The notes under the pieces: generated by a model
Seen by the model: only the letters and a program-made list of their open reading frames with translations
Told to the model about the DNA's origin: nothing
The model's database searches: none
Shown here: one piece after another, positions 24,960-33,257 of the stretch
Layout: every line of letters begins with the position of its first letter
Numbering within the stretch: position 1 is the stretch's first letter
Made by a program: the position numbers and the translations under genes
Source: Thermoleophilia bacterium
GTDB taxonomy: Bacteria; Actinomycetota; Thermoleophilia; Gaiellales; Gaiellaceae
Direction of reading: 5' to 3'
Assembly: GCA_020845695.1 (NCBI GenBank)
Contig: JADLFG010000029.1
Coordinates: 62,001 to 126,000 of the forward strand
DNA: 64,000 nt

Positions 24960-25782
24960 GCCCGGCGAGACCGGCTGGCGGGCCCCCGCCCGCCTGCCCG
25001 GGCGGGAAGCCCGGGACGGCAGCCCCGACGGGCTCGCGGGGGCCGACGAGCTGACGATCGCCCGCCGCGCGATCTTCGCTCCCCTGGGGGTTGGGGGACG
25101 GACCGATGCAGTGATCCAGCGCATCACGGAAGCGATCCGGCTGGGGTTCATCTCGGAGGGGGAGCAGCTGCCGAGCGAGAGCGACCTGGCGGCGATGCTG
25201 GGGGTCTCCACCGTGACCCTGCGCGAGGCCCTCGCCGCGCTGCGCCAGCAAGGCCTCGTCGAGACCCGCCGCGGACGCGGCGGCGGCTCCTTCGTCAAGC
25301 GTCCCGGCGACCCGGCGCCCGCGCTGCTGCGTGCCCGACTGCGGTCCCTGAGCGCAACGGCGCTCCGCGACCTGGGCGACGAGCACGGCGCCGTGTTCGG
25401 GGCGGCGGCGTTCCTGGCCGCGGGTCGGGCGTCGGCCGACAACGTCGCGCGGATGAGGCTCCTGGCCGACCGGGTGCTTGCCGGCGGCTCGCTTGGCGCC
25501 CGGGCGAGTGCCGACAGCAGGTTCCACATCGAGATCGCGATCGCCTCGCAGTCCGAGCGGCTGACGCGAGCGGAAGCCGCTCTGCAGGCGGAGGTCGGCG
25601 ATCTGCTCTGGTACGTGCTCGGCGATGGTGAGGTGCCGCGGCGGCTCGACGCCGAGCACCGCCAGTTGATCGACGCGATCGCGAGCGAGGACGAGGTTGG
25701 CGCCCGGGTCCTGGCCGAGGAGCACGTGGCGGCGAACATCCGGCTCCTGGTCGACGCCCATCTGGAGCTGATCGACTCATGA
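24946..25782 (+). CDS. GntR/FadR-family transcriptional regulator (278 aa)
   Basis: Residues about 50-110 form the winged helix-turn-helix of the GntR family: GEQLPSESDLAAMLGVSTVT, then LREALAALRQQGLVETRRG, then GRGGGSFV. The C-terminal region is an all-helical FCD-type effector domain with DSRFHIEIA and HRQLIDAI placed as in metal- or carboxylate-binding FadR proteins. It is co-transcribed with the amine transporter and the Cache protein, so it probably regulates uptake in response to an amine-derived metabolite. The first 45 residues are poorly conserved, so the true start may be internal. Confidence 0.9.
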   Translation: MTPPRPGETGWRAPARLPGREARDGSPDGLAGADELTIARRAIFAPLGVGGRTDAVIQRITEAIRLGFISEGEQLPSESDLAAMLGVSTVTLREALAALRQQGLVETRRGRGGGSFVKRPGDPAPALLRARLRSLSATALRDLGDEHGAVFGAAAFLAAGRASADNVARMRLLADRVLAGGSLGARASADSRFHIEIAIASQSERLTRAEAALQAEVGDLLWYVLGDGEVPRRLDAEHRQLIDAIASEDEVGARVLAEEHVAANIRLLVDAHLELIDS

Positions 25783-26516
25783 CGGTCGCCACGATCGAGG
25801 AGGCCGCGCGCCGGGTGACGACCGCGCTCGAGCGGGTCTTCTTCTCGCTCGACCAGATTGCTGGAGCGTTCGAGGATCTGGTGCGGGACCCGAGCTCGAG
25901 AGGCGACCGGCTGCGTGCCGCCGACCTGGGTCGCCTGGAGCCCGCGATCTCCCTCCAGCTCGAGGCGTTGCCCGCCATCCACGGCGCGGGGGTCGTCGTG
26001 GCCGAGGGGCTGCTACTCGACGAGGAGCGGTTCCTAGAGTGGTGGCGCCGCGGCCAGGGCGGGTACGAGCGCTTCCTGCTCAACGTCGACCCGGCGGTGG
26101 AGGGCTTCTACGACTACGTCGAGATGGAGTGGTACCGCGGCCCTCGGGACCAGGGACGGCGCGTGGTGTCCGGCCCCTACATCGACTACCGCTGCGCCGA
26201 CATCTACGTGTTGACCTTCACGCGTCCGGTCGCCGTCGGTGGGGAGTTCTTGGGCATCGCGGGCGCCGACATCCCGATGGCGCTCTTCGAGTCGGAGCTC
26301 GTGCCGGCTCTCCGGCGGCTCGTTCCGGACGCGGTGCTCGTCAACTCGGAGCGGCGAGTGGTGGCCGCCAGCCGTGCCCGCTGGACGATCGGAGCCAGAC
26401 TCAAGCAGATGCCGGTGGAGGGCGAGGACTGGGCGGCGGTTGAGCCGGTCGCGGCCGATCTAGGCTGGGTGCTCGCCGTCGCCCGCCGCGAAGGCGAGCA
26501 CCCAGCCGGACCCTGA
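25779..26516 (+). CDS. Soluble Cache (dCache-like) sensory domain protein (245 aa)
   Basis: This is a stand-alone ligand-binding domain without membrane helices or an output domain. The Cache pattern is visible as EGFYDYVEMEWYRGPRDQ, SGPYIDYRCADIYVLTFTRPV and GEFLGIAGADIPM. Such domains bind small amines, amino acids or organic acids and are normally the extracytoplasmic part of chemoreceptors or kinases. Here it is cytoplasmic and translationally coupled to the GntR regulator (4-bp overlap), so it may act as a co-sensor or ligand buffer for that regulator. This role is inference. The 3' end of the gene is part of a hairpin. Confidence 0.8.
   Translation: MTVATIEEAARRVTTALERVFFSLDQIAGAFEDLVRDPSSRGDRLRAADLGRLEPAISLQLEALPAIHGAGVVVAEGLLLDEERFLEWWRRGQGGYERFLLNVDPAVEGFYDYVEMEWYRGPRDQGRRVVSGPYIDYRCADIYVLTFTRPVAVGGEFLGIAGADIPMALFESELVPALRRLVPDAVLVNSERRVVAASRARWTIGARLKQMPVEGEDWAAVEPVAADLGWVLAVARREGEHPAGP
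26463..26507 (+). terminator. Strong hairpin inside the 3' end of the Cache gene
   Basis: A perfect 15-bp stem, GGCTGGGTGCTCGCC with its complement, has a 15-nt loop. It lies entirely within the last 18 codons and encodes GWVLAVARREGEHPAG. It probably terminates the transporter operon, or both converging operons, since the opposite-strand ALDH ends at 26563. Confidence 0.65.
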
Positions 26517-26562
26517 GGCGCCCGCGCACCGGTCGCGCCCGGGCTCGCGGGGCCGGCAGCCG

Positions 26563-28053
26563 CTACCAGCCGCCCTCGGCCCGCCGGTCGTGACGCGCGG
26601 CGTCGCCGAGATCGAAGACGAGCAGCTTGCGCTCGGTGAACGACTCGAGGAACCACTGGGACAGCTCCCGGCCGACGCCGCTCTTGCCCGCGCCGCCGAA
26701 CGGGGCGAGCTGGTCCCAGTAGTTGCTCGTCTCGTTGATGTTGACCGAGCCGTGCTGCAGCGCCTCACCCACTCGCCAGGCCGACGCGAGGTCGCGCGTC
26801 CAGAGCGACGCGATCAGGCCGAGCTCGCTCGAGTTGGCGATCTCGATCGCCTCGGCAACCGTGGAGAACTTGATGATCGGGGCCACGGGACCGAACGTCT
26901 CCTCCTGCGCGATCAGCATCTCCCGGGTGACGCCGGTGAGCACGGTGGCGGGGTAGTACAGGCCGTGCTCGGGGCCGAACTGCTCGATCTCGGCTCCCTT
27001 GGCACGTGCGTCATCGACGTGCGTCCTGACGCGCTCGAGCGTCGCGAGGTTGCACAGCGGTCCCATCGCCGTCCGCTCGTCGGCCGGGTCGCCGATGCGG
27101 AGCTCCCTCGCACGCGCCTTGAGCTTGCTCACGAACTCGTCGTGAACTGACTCGTGCACGAGGATGCGCTCGGCCGAGGTGCACACCTGGCCGCCGTAGT
27201 AGAAGCAGCCGTTCATCGCGCCGTCCACCGCCGCGTCGACGTCCGCATCCGCGAGGATGATGAACGGCCCGTCGCCGCCCAGCTCGAGCAGATGCGGCCG
27301 CAGCCCCGCCTGGCGGGCGATCCGCTCGCCTGTCGCGGTCGAGCCCGTGAAGAAGATCCCCTTCACGTCCCGGTGCTCGACGAGGGCTCCGCCGACGTCG
27401 CCGAAGCCGTGCACGACGTTGACGACTCCGTCGGGCAGGCCCGCCTCGGCGAACAGCTCCGCCACCATCGAGCAGGATGCGGCAGCGTACTCGGACGGCT
27501 TCCAGACCACCGTGTTGCCGGCGGCGACGATGTGGGCGACCGCGATCGAGCCGATGTCGGTCGGGAAGTTGTACGGCGTGATCGCGGCGACCACGCCGAG
27601 CGGCCGGTGGGTCAGGACCAGGCGCTTGTTGGTGGTCTGCTCCTGAGTGGAGGGGAAGGACAGCCCGCGGTGGCGGAGGGCTTCCTCGGCGGCCTTGCCC
27701 CACGCCGGCGCCGCGTACTCGCGCACCTCCTCGCGGGAGTCGACGATCGTCTTCCCGATCTCCTTGACGAGCATCTGCGCCACGTCCTCGGCACGCTCCA
27801 GGAAGAGCGCGTGGATGCGGCGCAGGATCTTCGCTCGGTCGATCAGTGGCATCGCAGCCCAGCCGGGCTGGGCGCTCCTGGCCGCAGCGACGGCGCGATC
27901 GACGTCGCCCGCATCGCAGCGCGCAATCGTGCTCACGACCTCGCCCGAGTGCGGCGACCTGACCTCGAACGTTCCGGCGCTCCCGTCGGTCCAGCGACCC
28001 CCGATGAGGGCCTGCTTGGCAACTGCGACGGACGAGCTGGCGGTGATCGCCAT
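26563..28053 (-). CDS. NAD(P)-dependent aldehyde dehydrogenase (496 aa), amine-operon associated
   Basis: This is a full ALDH with TPYNFPTD near residue 160, the catalytic base in LELGGDGPF (E257) and the nucleophile in GGQVCTSAER (C291). The sequence resembles the succinate-semialdehyde, lactaldehyde and phenylacetaldehyde branch. Its promoter carries the same TTAACCT element as the transporter promoter, so it is likely co-regulated and oxidises the aldehyde derived from the imported amine. ATG 28053 follows AGAGAGGAG. It shows no microcompartment-targeting extension and is therefore probably cytosolic. Confidence 0.9.
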   Translation of the reverse strand: MAITASSSVAVAKQALIGGRWTDGSAGTFEVRSPHSGEVVSTIARCDAGDVDRAVAAARSAQPGWAAMPLIDRAKILRRIHALFLERAEDVAQMLVKEIGKTIVDSREEVREYAAPAWGKAAEEALRHRGLSFPSTQEQTTNKRLVLTHRPLGVVAAITPYNFPTDIGSIAVAHIVAAGNTVVWKPSEYAAASCSMVAELFAEAGLPDGVVNVVHGFGDVGGALVEHRDVKGIFFTGSTATGERIARQAGLRPHLLELGGDGPFIILADADVDAAVDGAMNGCFYYGGQVCTSAERILVHESVHDEFVSKLKARARELRIGDPADERTAMGPLCNLATLERVRTHVDDARAKGAEIEQFGPEHGLYYPATVLTGVTREMLIAQEETFGPVAPIIKFSTVAEAIEIANSSELGLIASLWTRDLASAWRVGEALQHGSVNINETSNYWDQLAPFGGAGKSGVGRELSQWFLESFTERKLLVFDLGDAARHDRRAEGGW

Positions 28054-28093
28054 CGGTGACTCCTCTCTCCGCGGGGTCGGGTTGCTCTGCCGA

Positions 28094-28122
28094 AGCATAT
28101 GAGATCAGAGGTTAAATGGCAA
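28094..28122 (-). promoter_or_regulatory. Promoter of the aldehyde dehydrogenase with TTAACCT operator candidate
   Basis: On the minus strand TTGCCA (28122-28117) and TATGCT (28099-28094) are spaced by 17 bp. TTAACCT at 28115-28109 lies 1 bp after the -35 box, as in the transporter promoter at 20836. The similarity suggests a shared regulator, most simply the GntR protein encoded at 24946. Confidence 0.5.
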
Positions 28123-28138
28123 CCGGCCCCCGCCGGCC

Positions 28139-28915
28139 CTACTCCGGCGTCGTGTACGCGACCGCGATGCCCCCGTCGACGACGAGCGAGCTGCCCGTGA
28201 CCCAGCTCGACTCGTCGCTCGCCAGGAACAGCGCGGCCTCAGCGATCTCCGCCGGCTTGCCCAGCCGCCCGGCCGGGATGTGGACGCGACGGCGCTCCCA
28301 GGCGGCCTCGTCCTGGAAGAGCTGGAGCGCGAGCGGTGTCTCGACCGGGCCCGGGCAGAGCGCGTTTGCTCGCACGCCGCGGCGGGCGAGCTCGACGGCG
28401 ACGTCTCGCGTGAGCGCGATCACGCCCCCCTTCGAGGCGGCGTAGCCGATCTGAGCGGTCGCCGAGCCTACGAGGCCCGAGATCGAGCCCATGTTGACGA
28501 CGGAGCCCCCGCCCGCGGCGAGCAGCTTCGGGATCCCGTGCTTGCAGCAGAGGAAGACCCCGGTCAGGTTGATGCCGAGCACGCGATGCCACGTCTCGAG
28601 GTCGGTCTCGAGCACCGAGCCGTCGCCGGGCAGGAGCACGCCCGCGTTGTTCACGAGCACGTGCACGGCCCCGAAGCGGTCTTCGACCGCGTCGTAGAGG
28701 GCGGCCACGCTCGGCTCGTCGGTGACGTCGGCGGCGAAGAACGCCGCCTCGCCTCCGGCAGCCTCGACGAGCGCGACCGTCTCTCGGCCCGGCTCCTCGA
28801 GGACGTCGGCGCAGGCGACCCGCCCGCCCTCCGCGGCGAAGCGCAGCGAGCAGGCTCTGCCGATTCCGCCCCCCGCGCCCGTGATCACGCAGACCTTCCC
28901 GTCTAGCCTTCCCAT
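28139..28915 (-). CDS. Short-chain dehydrogenase/reductase (258 aa)
   Basis: This is a classical SDR. The cofactor motif TGAGGGIG is near residue 12, NNAGVL follows the fourth strand, and the catalytic Ser and the Tyr-Lys pair lie in SISGLVG and YAASKGG. An acidic residue after strand 2 (CADVLEE) suggests NAD+ preference. It belongs to the large 3-oxoacyl-ACP-reductase-like group, so the substrate cannot be assigned. ATG 28915 is preceded by AGGAGG and is divergent from the quinone-oxidoreductase-like gene with a 34-bp gap. Confidence 0.9.
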   Translation of the reverse strand: MGRLDGKVCVITGAGGGIGRACSLRFAAEGGRVACADVLEEPGRETVALVEAAGGEAAFFAADVTDEPSVAALYDAVEDRFGAVHVLVNNAGVLLPGDGSVLETDLETWHRVLGINLTGVFLCCKHGIPKLLAAGGGSVVNMGSISGLVGSATAQIGYAASKGGVIALTRDVAVELARRGVRANALCPGPVETPLALQLFQDEAAWERRRVHIPAGRLGKPAEIAEAALFLASDESSWVTGSSLVVDGGIAVAYTTPE

Positions 28916-28949
28916 CGAGTCCTCCTGACGAAGAAAGGAGCAAGCCAGC

Positions 28950-29948
28950 ATGCTCGCGGTCGAGCTTCGAGCGTTCGGTGATCCTACGGGTCTCGTACCC
29001 GTCGAGCTGCCCGACCCGGAACCGGGCCCCGGGGAGGTGCGCGTCGACCTCGTGGCGGCGGCCCTCAACCGCCGCGACTGGTGGATCCGCCGCGGCGGCC
29101 GGGTGCCGCTCCCGCAGGTGCTCGGGTCGGACGGCGCCGGGATCGTCTCCGCGGTCGGGGCCGCGGTCAGCGGTGTCGCGATCGGTGACGAGGTCGTGAT
29201 CGACCCGAGCCTCGACTGGGGCGGGGAGGAGGAGGCGCCCGGGCCGGACTTCCGGATCCTCGGCGTGCCCGACCAGGGCACGTATGCCGAGCGGATCGTG
29301 GTCGGTGCTCACCAGCTGCGCCCGCGGCCACGCGGCCTCACGTGGGCCGAGTCGGCGGCGCTCCCGCTCGCGGGGCTGACCGCCTGGCGGGCGACCGTGA
29401 CGCACGCGCAGGCGGGCCCGGGCCGGACGGTCCTCGTCCCCGGGGCCGGCGGCGGCGTCGCCACGTTCGTGATCCAGATCGCCCGCGAGCTGGGCGCGCG
29501 CGTCCTCGTCACGACGTCGAGCGAGGAGAAGCTCGAGCGCGCCCGCGCGCTCGGCGCCGAGGGTGGCGCGCTCTACACCGATGCGGGCTGGCCGGAACGG
29601 ATCGGCCCGGTCGACGCGGTCGTCGACTCGGTCGGCGCCGCCTGCTGGCCGGGCGCGCTCGCCTGCCTGAAGCGGGGCGGGCGGCTCGTCAACTTCGCCG
29701 ACACGACCGGCGACCGCGGCGAGGTCGACATCACGCGGCTCTACTTCGAGTACCAGCGCCTCCAGGGCACGACGATGGGGAGCCCACGCGAGCTCGATGC
29801 GCTGCTCGCCCACGTCGCCGTCGCCTCGTGGCGACCGGTCGTCGACTCCGTCTTCCCGCTCGCCGAGGCGGCGAGGGCCCACGAGCGGCTCGACGCGCCC
29901 GAGCGCTTCGGCAAGATCGTGCTCGCTATCCGTCCCGACCTGCTGTAG
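28950..29948 (+). CDS. Zinc-free MDR / quinone oxidoreductase-like alcohol dehydrogenase (332 aa)
   Basis: This is a medium-chain dehydrogenase/reductase. The GroES-like N-terminal domain (residues 1-125) includes LGSDGAGIVSAVG and is followed by a Rossmann domain with VPGAGGGVATFVIQIA. The structural zinc cysteines are absent, which fits the quinone-oxidoreductase and enoyl-reductase branch rather than zinc alcohol dehydrogenases. The likely reaction is NADPH-dependent reduction of an alpha,beta-unsaturated carbonyl. AAGGAG sits 9 bp before ATG 28950. It forms a divergent pair with the SDR gene. Confidence 0.88.
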   Translation: MLAVELRAFGDPTGLVPVELPDPEPGPGEVRVDLVAAALNRRDWWIRRGGRVPLPQVLGSDGAGIVSAVGAAVSGVAIGDEVVIDPSLDWGGEEEAPGPDFRILGVPDQGTYAERIVVGAHQLRPRPRGLTWAESAALPLAGLTAWRATVTHAQAGPGRTVLVPGAGGGVATFVIQIARELGARVLVTTSSEEKLERARALGAEGGALYTDAGWPERIGPVDAVVDSVGAACWPGALACLKRGGRLVNFADTTGDRGEVDITRLYFEYQRLQGTTMGSPRELDALLAHVAVASWRPVVDSVFPLAEAARAHERLDAPERFGKIVLAIRPDLL

Positions 29949-30009
29949 GCGAGCTTGCTCGCGGCCGGAGATTCAACCGTGGCATCAAGATGCTCAGAGG
30001 GATACGCTC

Positions 30010-30339
30010 TGATGCTGCCCTGGCAGCGCCTTCGCGGCCTTCCTGCGTCTCGTCACGAACCCGAGCGTCGTTCAGCGGCCGGAGCCTCTGCACCGGGCAT
30101 GGGCTCGGGTGGAGCGCTGGCTCGACGCCCCGCCCGCGTGGGTGCCCGTCCCGGGTCACCGGCGCCGGGAGATCCTTCGCGCGCTCCTCGTCTCTGCCGG
30201 CCCGGTGGGGAACCTCGTGCCCGACGCGCAGCTCGCCGCGCTCGCCGCCGAGCACGGACTCGGGGTCGCCTCGACCGGCGGCGACTTCGCCCGCTTCCCG
30301 GGGCTACGCTTCGAGAACCCCCTGGCGCCGGGGCTGTAG
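30010..30339 (+). pseudogene. Truncated VapC-type PIN-domain toxin gene
   Basis: An open frame from a TGA at 30010 encodes about 100 residues typical of the C-terminal three quarters of a PIN ribonuclease: AFLRLVTNPSVVQRPEP, then GNLVPDAQLAALAAEHG with the acidic residue, then STGGDFARFPGLRFENPL. The N-terminal strand with the first catalytic Asp is missing, no antitoxin is adjacent, and no normal start is available before GTG 30109. It is best read as a decayed toxin of a former toxin-antitoxin pair. Confidence 0.7.
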
Positions 30340-30366
30340 GCGCGGGCGCTCCCGCCCGGCTGCGCG

Positions 30367-31503
30367 TCAGGGCAGCCCGAGCTGCCGCGCGATCACGAGC
30401 CGCTGGATCTCGTTCGTGCCCTCGCCGATCTCGAGGATCTTCTGGTCGCGGTAGAAGCGGCTGATCGGCGTCTCCTCCATGTAGCCGTAGCCGCCGTGGA
30501 TCTGGAGCGCCTCGTTCACGACCCGGTGCGAGAGCTCGCCGGTGTAGAGCTTCGCCATCGCGGCCGGCAGCGCGTACGGGCGTCCCTGGTCCTTCAGCCA
30601 GGCGGCCCGGTAGACGAGCTGACGACCGGCCTCGATCTCGGTTGCCATGTCCGCGAGCTTGAAGCGGATCGCCTGGAAGCTCGCGATCGGGCGGCCGAAC
30701 TGGTGGCGCTCCCGCGCGTACGCCGTCGCCTGCTCGTAGGCGCCCTGCGCGAGGCCGAGGCCCATCGCGGCGACCGAGATGCGCCCGCCGTCCAGGATCT
30801 CGAGGAACTGGCGCAGGCCGTTGCCCCGCGGCCCGAGCAGGTTCCCTGCCGGGACGCGGCAGTCCGTGAACGTGAGCGCGCGCGTGTCGGAGGCGCGCCA
30901 GCCGAGCTTGGCGAGCGGCGGCGAGAGCTCGTAGCCCGGCGTGCCGTTCTCGACCACGAGGTTCGAGATCTCGTCGGGGCCGGTCCGGGCGGTAATCGTG
31001 ACGAGCGCCGAGATGTCGGTGCCCGCGTTCGTGATGAACATCTTCGCGCCGTCGATCACCCACTCGCCGCCCTCGAGGCGGGCACTCGTCCGCGTCGCGC
31101 CCGCGTCGGAGCCCGCCTCGGGCTCGGTCAGCCCGAACGCGGCCAGGCGTCGCCCTGACGCGAGGTCTGGCAGCCAGCGCTGCCGCTGCTCCTCGCTGCC
31201 GAACAGGTAGATCGGCAGCGTCCCGAGCGACGTGTGGGCGGCCACCGTGATCGCGACTGAGGAGTCGACCCGTGCCAGCTCCTCGATCACGATCGCGTAG
31301 GCGAGCGCATCCGCGCCCGCGCCTTCGTACTCCTCGGGGATCGGCACCCCCATCAGGCCGAGCTCGGCCAGAGCGGAGACGAGCTCGTAGGGGAACCGGT
31401 GCTCCCGGTCGAGCTCCGCGGCAGCCGGGGCGATCCGCTCCTCGGCGAGCTCGCGGACGGTCCGGCGGAGGAGCTCGTGTTGCTCGGGCAGATCGAGATT
31501 CAT
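30367..31503 (-). CDS. Acyl-CoA dehydrogenase (378 aa)
   Basis: This FAD-dependent enzyme oxidises acyl-CoA to 2-enoyl-CoA. N-terminal helices are followed by FGLTEPEAGSDAGATRT (FAD and substrate motif), the middle beta-domain, and the C-terminal YARERHQFGRPIASFQAIRFKLADM and IHGGYGYMEETPISRFYRD. The catalytic base region near EGTNEIQRLVIAR is complete. The type is short/branched-chain or isovaleryl-CoA-like. ATG 31503 is divergent from the GntR gene at 31591, whose palindrome lies between them. It possibly belongs to the acyl-CoA pathway that includes 42597-44998. Confidence 0.92.
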   Translation of the reverse strand: MNLDLPEQHELLRRTVRELAEERIAPAAAELDREHRFPYELVSALAELGLMGVPIPEEYEGAGADALAYAIVIEELARVDSSVAITVAAHTSLGTLPIYLFGSEEQRQRWLPDLASGRRLAAFGLTEPEAGSDAGATRTSARLEGGEWVIDGAKMFITNAGTDISALVTITARTGPDEISNLVVENGTPGYELSPPLAKLGWRASDTRALTFTDCRVPAGNLLGPRGNGLRQFLEILDGGRISVAAMGLGLAQGAYEQATAYARERHQFGRPIASFQAIRFKLADMATEIEAGRQLVYRAAWLKDQGRPYALPAAMAKLYTGELSHRVVNEALQIHGGYGYMEETPISRFYRDQKILEIGEGTNEIQRLVIARQLGLP

Positions 31504-31518
31504 CAGGCCACCCCCGAC

Positions 31519-31590
31519 TTGACACGGCAGAGTGAACGAATATTATATGCGCTCACTGTCGATCAAATCCGCATATTGTCGACGATAACC
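31519..31590 (+). promoter_or_regulatory. Divergent promoter and operator region of the acyl-CoA dehydrogenase and GntR genes
   Basis: TTGACA (31519-31524) and ATTATA (31542-31547) form a near-consensus promoter with a 17-bp spacer, reading toward the GntR gene. At 31574-31587 the near-perfect palindrome TATTGTCGACGATA overlaps the leader, and a related half site, TGTCGATCA, lies about 20 bp upstream. This is a typical arrangement for an autoregulated GntR repressor that also covers the divergent acyl-CoA dehydrogenase promoter. Confidence 0.6.
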
Positions 31591-32307
31591 GTGGAGCCGG
31601 AGGCAAGAGATCGGGCGGGGTCGCCCAGGCTGCTGGATCTGCCGCAGCCGCCGCCGCAGCTCGCCGTCGGCATTCACGACTCGATCAAGCGCGCGATCCT
31701 CGCGGGCCGGATCGGGCCCGGCGAGCGGATCAACCAGGAGCTGATCGCGCGGGAGCTCGGCGTCTCCCGAACGCCCGTCCGGGAGGCGCTGACCGTGCTC
31801 GCGAGCGAGGGGCTCGTGACGATCGTGCCGCGCCGCGGCGCGTACGTGAGCACGTTCGGCGAGCGCGACGTCCACGAGATCTACGACGTCCGGGAGCTGC
31901 TCGAGCCGCACGCCGCCTCGACCGCCTGCATGCTCGCGACGCTCACCGAGGTCGAGGGGTTGAGGCGGCTCGAGGACGAGCTCGAGCGGGCCGGCGACGC
32001 GGACCCCGAGCGGGCATTCGAGCTGAACCGGCAGTTCCACCACCGGCTCTGCGCGCCGTGCGCGAACCGGGTCCTGCTGCAGCTGCTCGAGGCGATCTGG
32101 TCGCAGCAGACCGCGCTTCGCATCTACGCCTACTACGCGCAGAGCGCGCGCGCGCTCGAGCGCACTCACGCCGAGCACCGGGCGATCGTCGAGGCGTTCG
32201 CCGCTCGTGACCCGGAGCGCACCGGCACCCTCGTTCGCGACCACATCCAGGCGGCGCACCAGGCGCTCGTGACCCTGATGGCCGCTCCGGCAGCGGGAGC
32301 CGCGTAG
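31591..32307 (+). CDS. GntR-family regulator, FCD type, first gene of BMC locus B region (238 aa)
   Basis: The N-terminal winged helix-turn-helix reads KRAILAGRIGPGERINQELIARELGVS, then RTPVREALTVLASEGLV. The FCD domain follows, with ELNRQFHHRL and HRAIVEAF supplying the histidines that often bind metal and a carboxylate. GTG 31591 is used; there is no clear Shine-Dalgarno. The stop is 2 bp before the locus B GlxB-like gene, so the regulator and the BMC operon are likely one transcript. That makes it the probable regulator of locus B. Confidence 0.9.
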   Translation: MEPEARDRAGSPRLLDLPQPPPQLAVGIHDSIKRAILAGRIGPGERINQELIARELGVSRTPVREALTVLASEGLVTIVPRRGAYVSTFGERDVHEIYDVRELLEPHAASTACMLATLTEVEGLRRLEDELERAGDADPERAFELNRQFHHRLCAPCANRVLLQLLEAIWSQQTALRIYAYYAQSARALERTHAEHRAIVEAFAARDPERTGTLVRDHIQAAHQALVTLMAAPAAGAA

Positions 32308-32309
32308 CC

Positions 32310-33257
32310 GTGTGCGGGATCGCCGGCATCCTCTACCGCGAGCCGGGGCCGCTCGGGGAGTCGCTCGTGGCGATGTGCTCGGCGATGCGCCACCGCGGCA
32401 CCGACTCGACCGGGTTCGCTCTCTACGGCGAGCCCGACCCGGACCGGCTGATCGTGCGCCTGCGCTTCCCCGACGCGACCGAGTGGGAGAAGCGCGTCGA
32501 GGACATCATGCACAGCGTCTTCTCGCGCGGCGGCGACGTGGCGGTCGACCACGCCGTCGACCGAGCGCGCAACGCCGACGATCGGTTCGTGCGCCTCGAG
32601 GTCCGTTTCGGCGGCACCGTCCGCGAGCTCGTGCACGCGATCGAGGAGCCCGGGCACGTCGAGATCCAGTCGGTCGGCCATTCGCTCGAGATCGTGAAGG
32701 ATCTCGGCGACGCCGAGGACGTCGACGCCCGCCACGGGATCCGGGCCTTCCGGGGCACCCACGGGCTCGGCCACGTTCGGCTCGCGACGGAGTCGATCAC
32801 GGCCGTTCCCTACGGGCACCCGTTCTGGGCCGAGCCGTTCCCGGACATCGCGATCGCCCACAACGGTCAGCTGACCAACTACTACAAGTTCCGGCGCCTG
32901 CTCGAGCAGCAGGGCTACCGCTTCCACACCGGCAACGACTCCGAGCTGATCGCGGTCTACCTCGCCGACAAGATGGAGCACGGCCAGACGTTCTACGAGG
33001 CGCTCAAGGACTCGGTCTACGAGCTCGACGGCTGCTTCGCCTACCTCCTCTGCACCCGCGACGCGATCGGCTCCGCCAAGGATCGCTTCGCAGTCAAGCA
33101 CCTCGTCGTCGCGGACGTCGACGGCGACCTCGGCATGGCGACGGAGGAGCAGGCGATCCGCGCGGTCTTCCCGCAGGAGCTCGAGACCGTCCACCCCGAC
33201 CCGCGCTCGGTCTTCGTCTGGGAGACGAACGGCCGCGTGCTCCAGGAGATCGTCTGA
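32310..33257 (+). CDS. glxB: GlxB / class II glutamine amidotransferase subunit, locus B (315 aa)
   Basis: This is an Ntn-type glutaminase subunit. The nucleophilic Cys follows the initiator (MCGIAGILYREPG). RHRGTDSTGFALYG, GHVRLATESITAV and IAHNGQLTNYYKFRR complete the glutamine site. It is paralogous to the locus A subunit at 15500 but has a distinct middle segment. In the N-methylglutamate-synthase model it supplies ammonia or accepts glutamine for the partner subunits encoded next. It is translationally coupled to the GlxC-like gene through TGATG. Confidence 0.92.
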   Translation: MCGIAGILYREPGPLGESLVAMCSAMRHRGTDSTGFALYGEPDPDRLIVRLRFPDATEWEKRVEDIMHSVFSRGGDVAVDHAVDRARNADDRFVRLEVRFGGTVRELVHAIEEPGHVEIQSVGHSLEIVKDLGDAEDVDARHGIRAFRGTHGLGHVRLATESITAVPYGHPFWAEPFPDIAIAHNGQLTNYYKFRRLLEQQGYRFHTGNDSELIAVYLADKMEHGQTFYEALKDSVYELDGCFAYLLCTRDAIGSAKDRFAVKHLVVADVDGDLGMATEEQAIRAVFPQELETVHPDPRSVFVWETNGRVLQEIV

